Shown here: in pieces, positions 1 through 15,000 of the stretch | Position numbering within the stretch: position 1 is the stretch's first letter | Layout: each line of letters begins with the position of its first letter | Source of the DNA: Brachionus manjavacas | Taxonomy: Eukaryota; Rotifera; Eurotatoria; Ploima; Brachionidae | Reading direction: 5' to 3' | DNA length: 64,000 nt | NCBI GenBank assembly: GCA_019054805.1 | Contig: JAHQIY010000028.1 | Location: 1 to 64,000, forward strand | Position numbers and translations under genes: made by a program | The notes under the pieces: generated by a model | Told to the model about the DNA's origin: nothing | What the model saw: only the letters and a program-made list of their open reading frames with translations | The model's database searches: none

Positions 1-3000
1 AATCATTATAGTATCTAAAAAATTGACCATTCTTCAGTGACTTGAAAACTAAGTGACTGGTAATCACTTGCAAGTTTCCCATGTGCATAACTTTTCGAAT
101 CTTTGACTTTTTTTGATCTGTAAAAGCCAAAGGCAAGAAAATTTCAAGATCTATCTAGTGGTATCTTCGGTTTTGCATAATTCGAAAAATTCATTGCAAA
201 AAACCTATCTGAAAAACGTCAAAAAATGGGTTTTTTGCTCTTTTTCGAAGTCGCCTAAAATCTTGTCCTTTTAACTTTTTGACTCCTGTAAATTGTATCA
301 TGTAGAACTTTTTGCGCTCTTGAATTTGAGCTATTAATCATTATGGTAGCTAAAAAATTGACCATTCTGCAGTGACTTGAAAACTAAGTGACTGGTAATC
401 ACTTGCAAGTTTCCCATGTGCATAACTTTTCGAATCTTTGACTTTTTTTGATCTGTAAAAGCCAAAGGCAAGAAAATTTCAAGATCTATCTAGTGGTATC
501 TTCGGTTTTGCATAATTCGAAAAATTCATTGCAAAAAACCTATCTGAAAAACGTCAAAAAATGGGTTTTTTGCTCTTTTTCGAAGTCGCCTAAAATCTTG
601 TCCTTTTAACTTTTTTGACTCCTGTAAATTGTATCATGTAGAACTTTTTGCGCTCTTGAATTTGAGCTATTAATCATTATGGTAGCTAAAAAATTGACCA
701 TTCTGCAGTGACTTGAAAACTAAGTGACTGGTAATCACTTGCAAGTTTCCCATGTGCATAACTTTTCGAATCTTCGACTTTTTTGATCTGTAAAAGCCAA
801 AGGCAAGAAAATTTCAAGATCTATCTAGTGGTATCTTCGGTTTTGCATAATTCGAAAAATTCATTGCAAAAAACCTATCTGAAAAACGTCAAAAAATGGG
901 TTTTTTGCTCTTTTTCGAAGTCGCCTAAAATCTTGTCCTTTTAACTTTTTTGACTCCTGTAAATTGTATCATGTAGAACTTTTTGCGCTCTTGAATTTGA
1001 GCTATTAATCATTATGGTAGCTAAAAAATTGACCATTCTGCAGTGACTTGAAAACTAAGTGACTGGTAATCACTTGCAAGTTTCCCATGTGCATAACTTT
1101 TCGAATCTTTGACTTTTTTTGATCTGTAAAAGCCAAAGGCAAGAAAATTTCAAGATCTATCTAGTGGTATCTTCGGTTTTGCATAATTCGAAAAATTCAT
1201 TGCAAAAAACCTATCTGAAAAACGTCAAAAAATGGGTTTTTTGCTCTTTTTCGAAGTCGCCTAAAATCTTGTCCTTTTAACTTTTTTGACTCCTGTAAAT
1301 TGTATCATGTAGAACTTTTTGCGCTCTTGAATTTGAGCTATTAATCATTATGGTAGCTAAAAAATTGACCATTCTGCAGTGACTTGAAAACTAAGTGACT
1401 GGTAATCACTTGCAAGTTTCCCATGTGCATAACTTTTCGAATCTTTGACTTTTTTTTGATCTGTAAAAGCCAAAGGCAAGAAAATTTCAAGATCTATCTA
1501 GTGGTATCTTCGGTTTTGCATAATTCGAAAAATTCATTGCAAAAAACCTATCTGAAAAACGTCAAAAAATGGGTTTTTTGCTCTTTTTCGAAGTCGCCTA
1601 AAATCTTGTCCTTTTAACTTTTTTGACTCCTGTAAATTGTATCATGTAGAACTTTTTGCGCTCTTGAATTTGAGCTATTAATCATTATGGTAGCTAAAAA
1701 ATTGACCATTCTGCAGTGACTTGAAAACTAAGTGACTGGTAATCACTTGCAAGTTTCCCATGTGCATAACTTTTCGAATCTTCGACTTTTTTGATCTGTA
1801 AAAGCCAAAGGCAAGAAAATTTCAAGATCTATCTAGTGGTATCTTCGGTTTTGCATAATTCGAAAAATTCATTGCAAAAAACCTATCTGAAAAACGTCAA
1901 AAAATGGGTTTTTTGCTCTTTTTCGAAGTCGCCTAAAATCTTGTCCTTTTAACTTTTTTGACTCCTGTAAATTGTATCATGTAGAACTTTTTGCGCTCTT
2001 GAATTTGAGCTATTAATCATTATGGTAGCTAAAAAATTGACCATTCTGCAGTGACTTGAAAACTAAGTGACTGGTAATCACTTGCAAGTTTCCCATGTGC
2101 ATAACTTTTCGAATCTTTGACTTTTTTTGATCTGTAAAAGCCAAAGGCAAGAAAATTTCAAGATCTATCTAGTGGTATCTTCGGTTTTGCATAATTCGAA
2201 AAATTCATTGCAAAAAACCTATCTGAAAAACGTCAAAAAATGGGTTTTTTGCTCTTTTTCGAAGTCGCCTAAAATCTTGTCCTTTTAACTTTTTTGACTC
2301 CTGTAAATTGTATCATGTAGAACTTTTTGCGCTCTTGAATTTGAGCTATTAATCATTATGGTAGCTAAAAAATTGACCATTCTGCAGTGACTTGAAAACT
2401 AAGTGACTGGTAATCACTTGCAAGTTTCCCATGTGCATAACTTTTCGAATCTTTGACTTTTTTTGATCTGTAAAAGCCAAAGGCAAGAAAATTTCAAGAT
2501 CTATCTAGTGGTATCTTCGGTTTTGCATAATTCGAAAAATTCATTGCAAAAAACCTATCTGAAAAACGTCAAAAAATGGGTTTTTTGCTCTTTTTCGAAG
2601 TCGCCTAAAATCTTGTCCTTTTAACTTTTTTGACTCCTGTAAATTGTATCATGTAGAACTTTTTGCGCTCTTGAATTTGAGCTATTAATCATTATGGTAG
2701 CTAAAAAATTGACCATTCTGCAGTGACTTGAAAACTAAGTGACTGGTAATCACTTGCAAGTTTCCCATGTGCATAACTTTTCGAATCTTTGACTTTTTTT
2801 GATCTGTAAAAGCCAAAGGCAAGAAAATTTCAAGATCTATCTAGTGGTATCTTCGGTTTTGCATAATTCGAAAAATTCATTGCAAAAAACCTATCTGAAA
2901 AACGTCAAAAAATGGGTTTTTTGCTCTTTTTCGAAGTCGCCTAAAATCTTGTCCTTTTAACTTTTTTGACTCCTGTAAATTGTATCATGTAGAACTTTTT

Positions 3001-6000
3001 GCGCTCTTGAATTTGAGCTATTAATCATTATGGTAGCTAAAAAATTGACCATTCTGCAGTGACTTGAAAACTAAGTGACTGGTAATCACTTGCAAGTTTC
3101 CCATGTGCATAACTTTTCGAATCTTTGACTTTTTTTGATCTGTAAAAGCCAAAGGCAAGAAAATTTCAAGATCTATCTAGTGGTATCTTCGGTTTTGCAT
3201 AATTCGAAAAATTCATTGCAAAAAACCTATCTGAAAAACGTCAAAAAATGGGTTTTTTGCTCTTTTTCGAAGTCGCCTAAAATCTTGTCCTTTTAACTTT
3301 TTTGACTCCTGTAAATTGTATCATGTAGAACTTTTTGCGCTCTTGAATTTGAGCTATTAATCATTATGGTAGCTAAAAAATTGACCATTCTGCAGTGACT
3401 TGAAAACTAAGTGACTGGTAATCACTTGCAAGTTTCCCATGTGCATAACTTTTCGAATCTTTGACTTTTTTTGATCTGTAAAAGCCAAAGGCAAGAAAAT
3501 TTCAAGATCTATCTAGTGGTATCTTCGGTTTTGCATAATTCGAAAAATTCATTGCAAAAAACCTATCTGAAAAACGTCAAAAAATGGGTTTTTTGCTCTT
3601 TTTCGAAGTCGCCTAAAATCTTGTCCTTTTAACTTTTTTGACTCCTGTAAATTGTATCATGTAGAACTTTTTGCGCTCTTGAATTTGAGCTATTAATCAT
3701 TATGGTAGCTAAAAAATTGACCATTCTGCAGTGACTTGAAAACTAAGTGACTGGTAATCACTTGCAAGTTTCCCATGTGCATAACTTTTCGAATCTTTGA
3801 CTTTTTTTGATCTGTAAAAGCCAAAGGCAAGAAAATTTCAAGATCTATCTAGTGGTATCTTCGGTTTTGCATAATTCGAAAAATTCATTGCAAAAAACCT
3901 ATCTGAAAAACGTCAAAAAATGGGTTTTTTGCTCTTTTTCGAAGTCGCCTAAAATCTTGTCCTTTTAACTTTTTTGACTCCTGTAAATTGTATCATGTAG
4001 AACTTTTTGCGCTCTTGAATTTGAGCTATTAATCATTATGGTAGCTAAAAAATTGACCATTCTGCAGTGACTTGAAAACTAAGTGACTGGTAATCACTTG
4101 CAAGTTTCCCATGTGCATAACTTTTCGAATCTTTGACTTTTTTTGATCTGTAAAAGCCAAAGGCAAGAAAATTTCAAGATCTATCTAGTGGTATCTTCGG
4201 TTTTGCATAATTCGAAAAATTCATTGCAAAAAACCTATCTGAAAAACGTCAAAAAATGGGTTTTTTGCTCTTTTTCGAAGTCGCCTAAAATCTTGTCCTT
4301 TTAACTTTTTTGACTCCTGTAAATTGTATCATGTAGAACTTTTTGCGCTCTTGAATTTGAGCTATTAATCATTATGGTAGCTAAAAAATTGACCATTCTG
4401 CAGTGACTTGAAAACTAAGTGACTGGTAATCACTTGCAAGTTTCCCATGTGCATAACTTTTCGAATCTTTGACTTTTTTTGATCTGTAAAAGCCAAAGGC
4501 AAGAAAATTTCAAGATCTATCTAGTGGTATCTTCGGTTTTGCATAATTCGAAAAATTCATTGCAAAAAACCTATCTGAAAAACGTCAAAAAATGGGTTTT
4601 TTGCTCTTTTTCGAAGTCGCCTAAAATCTTGTCCTTTTAACTTTTTTGACTCCTGTAAATTGTATCATGTAGAACTTTTTGCGCTCTTGAATTTGAGCTA
4701 TTAATCATTATGGTAGCTAAAAAATTGACCATTCTGCAGTGACTTGAAAACTAAGTGACTGGTAATCACTTGCAAGTTTCCCATGTGCATAACTTTTCGA
4801 ATCTTTGACTTTTTTTGATCTGTAAAAGCCAAAGGCAAGAAAATTTCAAGATCTATCTAGTGGTATCTTCGGTTTTGCATAATTCGAAAAATTCATTGCA
4901 AAAAACCTATCTGAAAAACGTCAAAAAATGGGTTTTTTGCTCTTTTTCGAAGTCGCCTAAAATCTTGTCCTTTTAACTTTTTTGACTCCTGTAAATTGTA
5001 TCATGTAGAACTTTTTGCGCTCTTGAATTTGAGCTATTAATCATTATGGTAGCTAAAAAATTGACCATTCTGCAGTGACTTGAAAACTAAGTGACTGGTA
5101 ATCACTTGCAAGTTTCCCATGTGCATAACTTTTCGAATCTTTGACTTTTTTTTGATCTGTAAAAGCCAAAGGCAAGAAAATTTCAAGATCTATCTAGTGG
5201 TATCTTCGGTTTTGCATAATTCGAAAAATTCATTGCAAAAAACCTATCTGAAAAACGTCAAAAAATGGGTTTTTTGCTCTTTTTCGAAGTCGCCTAAAAT
5301 CTTGTCCTTTTAACTTTTTGACTCCTGTAAATTGTATCATGTAGAACTTTTTGCGCTCTTGAATTTGAGCTATTAATCATTATGGTAGCTAAAAAATTGA
5401 CCATTCTGCAGTGACTTGAAAACTAAGTGACTGGTAATCACTTGCAAGTTTCCCATGTGCATAACTTTTCGAATCTTTGACTTTTTTTGATCTGTAAAAG
5501 CCAAAGGCAAGAAAATTTCAAGATCTATCTAGTGGTATCTTCGGTTTTGCATAATTCGAAAAATTCATTGCAAAAAACCTATCTGAAAAACGTCAAAAAA
5601 TGGGTTTTTTGCTCTTTTTCGAAGTCGCCTAAAATCTTGTCCTTTTAACTTTTTTGACTCCTGTAAATTGTATCATGTAGAACTTTTTGCGCTCTTGAAT
5701 TTGAGCTATTAATCATTATGGTAGCTAAAAAATTGACCATTCTGCAGTGACTTGAAAACTAAGTGACTGGTAATCACTTGCAAGTTTCCCATGTGCATAA
5801 CTTTTCGAATCTTTGACTTTTTTTGATCTGTAAAAGCCAAAGGCAAGAAAATTTCAAGATCTATCTAGTGGTATCTTCGGTTTTGCATAATTCGAAAAAT
5901 TCATTGCAAAAAACCTATCTGAAAAACGTCAAAAAATGGGTTTTTTGCTCTTTTTCGAAGTCGCCTAAAATCTTGTCCTTTTAACTTTTTTGACTCCTGT

Positions 6001-9000
6001 AAATTGTATCATGTAGAACTTTTTGCGCTCTTGAATTTGAGCTATTAATCATTATGGTAGCTAAAAAATTGACCATTCTGCAGTGACTTGAAAACTAAGT
6101 GACTGGTAATCACTTGCAAGTTTCCCATGTGCATAACTTTTCGAATCTTTGACTTTTTTTGATCTGTAAAAGCCAAAGGCAAGAAAATTTCAAGATCTAT
6201 CTAGTGGTATCTTCGGTTTTGCATAATTCGAAAAATTCATTGCAAAAAACCTATCTGAAAAACGTCAAAAAATGGGTTTTTTGCTCTTTTTCGAAGTCGC
6301 CTAAAATCTTGTCCTTTTAACTTTTTTGACTCCTGTAAATTGTATCATGTAGAACTTTTTGCGCTCTTGAATTTGAGCTATTAATCATTATGGTAGCTAA
6401 AAAATTGACCATTCTGCAGTGACTTGAAAACTAAGTGACTGGTAATCACTTGCAAGTTTCCCATGTGCATAACTTTTCGAATCTTTGACTTTTTTTGATC
6501 TGTAAAAGCCAAAGGCAAGAAAATTTCAAGATCTATCTAGTGGTATCTTCGGTTTTGCATAATTCGAAAAATTCATTGCAAAAAACCTATCTGAAAAACG
6601 TCAAAAAATGGGTTTTTTGCTCTTTTTCGAAGTCGCCTAAAATCTTGTCCTTTTAACTTTTTTGACTCCTGTAAATTGTATCATGTAGAACTTTTTGCGC
6701 TCTTGAATTTGAGCTATTAATCATTATGGTAGCTAAAAAATTGACCATTCTGCAGTGACTTGAAAACTAAGTGACTGGTAATCACTTGCAAGTTTCCCAT
6801 GTGCATAACTTTTCGAATCTTTGACTTTTTTTGATCTGTAAAAGCCAAAGGCAAGAAAATTTCAAGATCTATCTAGTGGTATCTTCGGTTTTGCATAATT
6901 CGAAAAATTCATTGCAAAAAACCTATCTGAAAAACGTCAAAAAATGGGTTTTTTGCTCTTTTTCGAAGTCGCCTAAAATCTTGTCCTTTTAACTTTTTTG
7001 ACTCCTGTAAATTGTATCATGTAGAACTTTTTGCGCTCTTGAATTTGAGCTATTAATCATTATGGTAGCTAAAAAATTGACCATTCTGCAGTGACTTGAA
7101 AACTAAGTGACTGGTAATCACTTGCAAGTTTCCCATGTGCATAACTTTTCGAATCTTTGACTTTTTTTGATCTGTAAAAGCCAAAGGCAAGAAAATTTCA
7201 AGATCTATCTAGTGGTATCTTCGGTTTTGCATAATTCGAAAAATTCATTGCAAAAAACCTATCTGAAAAACGTCAAAAAATGGGTTTTTTGCTCTTTTTC
7301 GAAGTCGCCTAAAATCTTGTCCTTTTAACTTTTTTGACTCCTGTAAATTGTATCATGTAGAACTTTTTGCGCTCTTGAATTTGAGCTATTAATCATTATG
7401 GTAGCTAAAAAATTGACCATTCTGCAGTGACTTGAAAACTAAGTGACTGGTAATCACTTGCAAGTTTCCCATGTGCATAACTTTTCGAATCTTTGACTTT
7501 TTTTGATCTGTAAAAGCCAAAGGCAAGAAAATTTCAAGATCTATCTAGTGGTATCTTCGGTTTTGCATAATTCGAAAAATTCATTGCAAAAAACCTATCT
7601 GAAAAACGTCAAAAAATGGGTTTTTTGCTCTTTTTCGAAGTCGCCTAAAATCTTGTCCTTTTAACTTTTTTGACTCCTGTAAATTGTATCATGTAGAACT
7701 TTTTGCGCTCTTGAATTTGAGCTATTAATCATTATGGTAGCTAAAAAATTGACCATTCTGCAGTGACTTGAAAACTAAGTGACTGGTAATCACTTGCAAG
7801 TTTCCCATGTGCATAACTTTTCGAATCTTTGACTTTTTTTGATCTGTAAAAGCCAAAGGCAAGAAAATTTCAAGATCTATCTAGTGGTATCTTCGGTTTT
7901 GCATAATTCGAAAAATTCATTGCAAAAAACCTATCTGAAAAACGTCAAAAAATGGGTTTTTTGCTCTTTTTCGAAGTCGCCTAAAATCTTGTCCTTTTAA
8001 CTTTTTTGACTCCTGTAAATTGTATCATGTAGAACTTTTTGCGCTCTTGAATTTGAGCTATTAATCATTATGGTAGCTAAAAAATTGACCATTCTGCAGT
8101 GACTTGAAAACTAAGTGACTGGTAATCACTTGCAAGTTTCCCATGTGCATAACTTTTCGAATCTTTGACTTTTTTTGATCTGTAAAAGCCAAAGGCAAGA
8201 AAATTTCAAGATCTATCTAGTGGTATCTTCGGTTTTGCATAATTCGAAAAATTCATTGCAAAAAACCTATCTGAAAAACGTCAAAAAATGGGTTTTTTGC
8301 TCTTTTTCGAAGTCGCCTAAAATCTTGTCCTTTTAACTTTTTGACTCCTGTAAATTGTATCATGTAGAACTTTTTGCGCTCTTGAATTTGAGCTATTAAT
8401 CATTATGGTAGCTAAAAAATTGACCATTCTGCAGTGACTTGAAAACTAAGTGACTGGTAATCACTTGCAAGTTTCCCATGTGCATAACTTTTCGAATCTT
8501 TGACTTTTTTTGATCTGTAAAAGCCAAAGGCAAGAAAATTTCAAGATCTATCTAGTGGTATCTTCGGTTTTGCATAATTCGAAAAATTCATTGCAAAAAA
8601 CCTATCTGAAAAACGTCAAAAAATGGGTTTTTTGCTCTTTTTCGAAGTCGCCTAAAATCTTGTCCTTTTAACTTTTTTGACTCCTGTAAATTGTATCATG
8701 TAGAACTTTTTGCGCTCTTGAATTTGAGCTATTAATCATTATGGTAGCTAAAAAATTGACCATTCTGCAGTGACTTGAAAACTAAGTGACTGGTAATCAC
8801 TTGCAAGTTTCCCATGTGCATAACTTTTCGAATCTTTGACTTTTTTTGATCTGTAAAAGCCAAAGGCAAGAAAATTTCAAGATCTATCTAGTGGTATCTT
8901 CGGTTTTGCATAATTCGAAAAATTCATTGCAAAAAACCTATCTGAAAAACGTCAAAAAATGGGTTTTTTGCTCTTTTTCGAAGTCGCCTAAAATCTTGTC

Positions 9001-12000
9001 CTTTTAACTTTTTTGACTCCTGTAAATTGTATCATGTAGAACTTTTTGCGCTCTTGAATTTGAGCTATTAATCATTATGGTAGCTAAAAAATTGACCATT
9101 CTGCAGTGACTTGAAAACTAAGTGACTGGTAATCACTTGCAAGTTTCCCATGTGCATAACTTTTCGAATCTTTGACTTTTTTTGATCTGTAAAAGCCAAA
9201 GGCAAGAAAATTTCAAGATCTATCTAGTGGTATCTTCGGTTTTGCATAATTCGAAAAATTCATTGCAAAAAACCTATCTGAAAAACGTCAAAAAATGGGT
9301 TTTTTGCTCTTTTTCGAAGTCGCCTAAAATCTTGTCCTTTTAACTTTTTTGACTCCTGTAAATTGTATCATGTAGAACTTTTTGCGCTCTTGAATTTGAG
9401 CTATTAATCATTATGGTAGCTAAAAAATTGACCATTCTGCAGTGACTTGAAAACTAAGTGACTGGTAATCACTTGCAAGTTTCCCATGTGCATAACTTTT
9501 CGAATCTTTGACTTTTTTTGATCTGTAAAAGCCAAAGGCAAGAAAATTTCAAGATCTATCTAGTGGTATCTTCGGTTTTGCATAATTCGAAAAATTCATT
9601 GCAAAAAACCTATCTGAAAAACGTCAAAAAATGGGTTTTTTGCTCTTTTTCGAAGTCGCCTAAAATCTTGTCCTTTTAACTTTTTTGACTCCTGTAAATT
9701 GTATCATGTAGAACTTTTTGCGCTCTTGAATTTGAGCTATTAATCATTATGGTAGCTAAAAAATTGACCATTCTGCAGTGACTTGAAAACTAAGTGACTG
9801 GTAATCACTTGCAAGTTTCCCATGTGCATAACTTTTCGAATCTTTGACTTTTTTTTGATCTGTAAAAGCCAAAGGCAAGAAAATTTCAAGATCTATCTAG
9901 TGGTATCTTCGGTTTTGCATAATTCGAAAAATTCATTGCAAAAAACCTATCTGAAAAACGTCAAAAAATGGGTTTTTTGCTCTTTTTCGAAGTCGCCTAA
10001 AATCTTGTCCTTTTAACTTTTTTGACTCCTGTAAATTGTATCATGTAGAACTTTTTGCGCTCTTGAATTTGAGCTATTAATCATTATGGTAGCTAAAAAA
10101 TTGACCATTCTGCAGTGACTTGAAAACTAAGTGACTGGTAATCACTTGCAAGTTTCCCATGTGCATAACTTTTCGAATCTTTGACTTTTTTTGATCTGTA
10201 AAAGCCAAAGGCAAGAAAATTTCAAGATCTATCTAGTGGTATCTTCGGTTTTGCATAATTCGAAAAATTCATTGCAAAAAACCTATCTGAAAAACGTCAA
10301 AAAATGGGTTTTTTGCTCTTTTTCGAAGTCGCCTAAAATCTTGTCCTTTTAACTTTTTTGACTCCTGTAAATTGTATCATGTAGAACTTTTTGCGCTCTT
10401 GAATTTGAGCTATTAATCATTATGGTAGCTAAAAAATTGACCATTCTGCAGTGACTTGAAAACTAAGTGACTGGTAATCACTTGCAAGTTTCCCATGTGC
10501 ATAACTTTTCGAATCTTTGACTTTTTTTGATCTGTAAAAGCCAAAGGCAAGAAAATTTCAAGATCTATCTAGTGGTATCTTCGGTTTTGCATAATTCGAA
10601 AAATTCATTGCAAAAAACCTATCTGAAAAACGTCAAAAAATGGGTTTTTTGCTCTTTTTCGAAGTCGCCTAAAATCTTGTCCTTTTAACTTTTTTGACTC
10701 CTGTAAATTGTATCATGTAGAACTTTTTGCGCTCTTGAATTTGAGCTATTAATCATTATGGTAGCTAAAAAATTGACCATTCTGCAGTGACTTGAAAACT
10801 AAGTGACTGGTAATCACTTGCAAGTTTCCCATGTGCATAACTTTTCGAATCTTTGACTTTTTTTGATCTGTAAAAGCCAAAGGCAAGAAAATTTCAAGAT
10901 CTATCTAGTGGTATCTTCGGTTTTGCATAATTCGAAAAATTCATTGCAAAAAACCTATCTGAAAAACGTCAAAAAATGGGTTTTTTGCTCTTTTTCGAAG
11001 TCGCCTAAAATCTTGTCCTTTTAACTTTTTTGACTCCTGTAAATTGTATCATGTAGAACTTTTTGCGCTCTTGAATTTGAGCTATTAATCATTATGGTAG
11101 CTAAAAAATTGACCATTCTGCAGTGACTTGAAAACTAAGTGACTGGTAATCACTTGCAAGTTTCCCATGTGCATAACTTTTCGAATCTTTGACTTTTTTT
11201 GATCTGTAAAAGCCAAAGGCAAGAAAATTTCAAGATCTATCTAGTGGTATCTTCGGTTTTGCATAATTCGAAAAATTCATTGCAAAAAACCTATCTGAAA
11301 AACGTCAAAAAATGGGTTTTTTGCTCTTTTTCGAAGTCGCCTAAAATCTTGTCCTTTTAACTTTTTTGACTCCTGTAAATTGTATCATGTAGAACTTTTT
11401 GCGCTCTTGAATTTGAGCTATTAATCATTATGGTAGCTAAAAAATTGACCATTCTGCAGTGACTTGAAAACTAAGTGACTGGTAATCACTTGCAAGTTTC
11501 CCATGTGCATAACTTTTCGAATCTTTGACTTTTTTTTGATCTGTAAAAGCCAAAGGCAAGAAAATTTCAAGATCTATCTAGTGGTATCTTCGGTTTTGCA
11601 TAATTCGAAAAATTCATTGCAAAAAACCTATCTGAAAAACGTCAAAAAATGGGTTTTTTGCTCTTTTTCGAAGTCGCCTAAAATCTTGTCCTTTTAACTT
11701 TTTGACTCCTGTAAATTGTATCATGTAGAACTTTTTGCGCTCTTGAATTTGAGCTATTAATCATTATGGTAGCTAAAAAATTGACCATTCTGCAGTGACT
11801 TGAAAACTAAGTGACTGGTAATCACTTGCAAGTTTCCCATGTGCATAACTTTTCGAATCTTTGACTTTTTTTGATCTGTAAAAGCCAAAGGCAAGAAAAT
11901 TTCAAGATCTATCTAGTGGTATCTTCGGTTTTGCATAATTCGAAAAATTCATTGCAAAAAACCTATCTGAAAAACGTCAAAAAATGGGTTTTTTGCTCTT

Positions 12001-15000
12001 TTTCGAAGTCGCCTAAAATCTTGTCCTTTTAACTTTTTTGACTCCTGTAAATTGTATCATGTAGAACTTTTTGCGCTCTTGAATTTGAGCTATTAATCAT
12101 TATGGTAGCTAAAAAATTGACCATTCTGCAGTGACTTGAAAACTAAGTGACTGGTAATCACTTGCAAGTTTCCCATGTGCATAACTTTTCGAATCTTTGA
12201 CTTTTTTTGATCTGTAAAAGCCAAAGGCAAGAAAATTTCAAGATCTATCTAGTGGTATCTTCGGTTTTGCATAATTCGAAAAATTCATTGCAAAAAACCT
12301 ATCTGAAAAACGTCAAAAAATGGGTTTTTTGCTCTTTTTCGAAGTCGCCTAAAATCTTGTCCTTTTAACTTTTTTGACTCCTGTAAATTGTATCATGTAG
12401 AACTTTTTGCGCTCTTGAATTTGAGCTATTAATCATTATGGTAGCTAAAAAATTGACCATTCTGCAGTGACTTGAAAACTAAGTGACTGGTAATCACTTG
12501 CAAGTTTCCCATGTGCATAACTTTTCGAATCTTTGACTTTTTTTGATCTGTAAAAGCCAAAGGCAAGAAAATTTCAAGATCTATCTAGTGGTATCTTCGG
12601 TTTTGCATAATTCGAAAAATTCATTGCAAAAAACCTATCTGAAAAACGTCAAAAAATGGGTTTTTTGCTCTTTTTCGAAGTCGCCTAAAATCTTGTCCTT
12701 TTAACTTTTTTGACTCCTGTAAATTGTATCATGTAGAACTTTTTGCGCTCTTGAATTTGAGCTATTAATCATTATGGTAGCTAAAAAATTGACCATTCTG
12801 CAGTGACTTGAAAACTAAGTGACTGGTAATCACTTGCAAGTTTCCCATGTGCATAACTTTTCGAATCTTTGACTTTTTTTGATCTGTAAAAGCCAAAGGC
12901 AAGAAAATTTCAAGATCTATCTAGTGGTATCTTCGGTTTTGCATAATTCGAAAAATTCATTGCAAAAAACCTATCTGAAAAACGTCAAAAAATGGGTTTT
13001 TTGCTCTTTTTCGAAGTCGCCTAAAATCTTGTCCTTTTAACTTTTTTGACTCCTGTAAATTGTATCATGTAGAACTTTTTGCGCTCTTGAATTTGAGCTA
13101 TTAATCATTATGGTAGCTAAAAAATTGACCATTCTGCAGTGACTTGAAAACTAAGTGACTGGTAATCACTTGCAAGTTTCCCATGTGCATAACTTTTCGA
13201 ATCTTTGACTTTTTTTGATCTGTAAAAGCCAAAGGCAAGAAAATTTCAAGATCTATCTAGTGGTATCTTCGGTTTTGCATAATTCGAAAAATTCATTGCA
13301 AAAAACCTATCTGAAAAACGTCAAAAAATGGGTTTTTTGCTCTTTTTCGAAGTCGCCTAAAATCTTGTCCTTTTAACTTTTTTGACTCCTGTAAATTGTA
13401 TCATGTAGAACTTTTTGCGCTCTTGAATTTGAGCTATTAATCATTATGGTAGCTAAAAAATTGACCATTCTGCAGTGACTTGAAAACTAAGTGACTGGTA
13501 ATCACTTGCAAGTTTCCCATGTGCATAACTTTTCGAATCTTTGACTTTTTTTGATCTGTAAAAGCCAAAGGCAAGAAAATTTCAAGATCTATCTAGTGGT
13601 ATCTTCGGTTTTGCATAATTCGAAAAATTCATTGCAAAAAACCTATCTGAAAAACGTCAAAAAATGGGTTTTTTGCTCTTTTTCGAAGTCGCCTAAAATC
13701 TTGTCCTTTTAACTTTTTTGACTCCTGTAAATTGTATCATGTAGAACTTTTTGCGCTCTTGAATTTGAGCTATTAATCATTATGGTAGCTAAAAAATTGA
13801 CCATTCTGCAGTGACTTGAAAACTAAGTGACTGGTAATCACTTGCAAGTTTCCCATGTGCATAACTTTTCGAATCTTTGACTTTTTTTGATCTGTAAAAG
13901 CCAAAGGCAAGAAAATTTCAAGATCTATCTAGTGGTATCTTCGGTTTTGCATAATTCGAAAAATTCATTGCAAAAAACCTATCTGAAAAACGTCAAAAAA
14001 TGGGTTTTTTGCTCTTTTTCGAAGTCGCCTAAAATCTTGTCCTTTTAACTTTTTTGACTCCTGTAAATTGTATCATGTAGAACTTTTTGCGCTCTTGAAT
14101 TTGAGCTATTAATCATTATGGTAGCTAAAAAATTGACCATTCTGCAGTGACTTGAAAACTAAGTGACTGGTAATCACTTGCAAGTTTCCCATGTGCATAA
14201 CTTTTCGAATCTTTGACTTTTTTTTGATCTGTAAAAGCCAAAGGCAAGAAAATTTCAAGATCTATCTAGTGGTATCTTCGGTTTTGCATAATTCGAAAAA
14301 TTCATTGCAAAAAACCTATCTGAAAAACGTCAAAAAATGGGTTTTTTGCTCTTTTTCGAAGTCGCCTAAAATCTTGTCCTTTTAACTTTTTTGACTCCTG
14401 TAAATTGTATCATGTAGAACTTTTTGCGCTCTTGAATTTGAGCTATTAATCATTATGGTAGCTAAAAAATTGACCATTCTGCAGTGACTTGAAAACTAAG
14501 TGACTGGTAATCACTTGCAAGTTTCCCATGTGCATAACTTTTCGAATCTTTGACTTTTTTTGATCTGTAAAAGCCAAAGGCAAGAAAATTTCAAGATCTA
14601 TCTAGTGGTATCTTCGGTTTTGCATAATTCGAAAAATTCATTGCAAAAAACCTATCTGAAAAACGTCAAAAAATGGGTTTTTTGCTCTTTTTCGAAGTCG
14701 CCTAAAATCTTGTCCTTTTAACTTTTTTGACTCCTGTAAATTGTATCATGTAGAACTTTTTGCGCTCTTGAATTTGAGCTATTAATCATTATGGTAGCTA
14801 AAAAATTGACCATTCTGCAGTGACTTGAAAACTAAGTGACTGGTAATCACTTGCAAGTTTCCCATGTGCATAACTTTTCGAATCTTTGACTTTTTTTGAT
14901 CTGTAAAAGCCAAAGGCAAGAAAATTTCAAGATCTATCTAGTGGTATCTTCGGTTTTGCATAATTCGAAAAATTCATTGCAAAAAACCTATCTGAAAAAC

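Noticed and set aside
1423-1617. 64-aa open frame repeated about 25 times in the satellite
   Set aside because: It is open only in monomers where the T run has 8 rather than 7 bases; most monomers break it, and it is Phe/Lys/Ser-rich with no domain. It is a by-product of satellite sequence.
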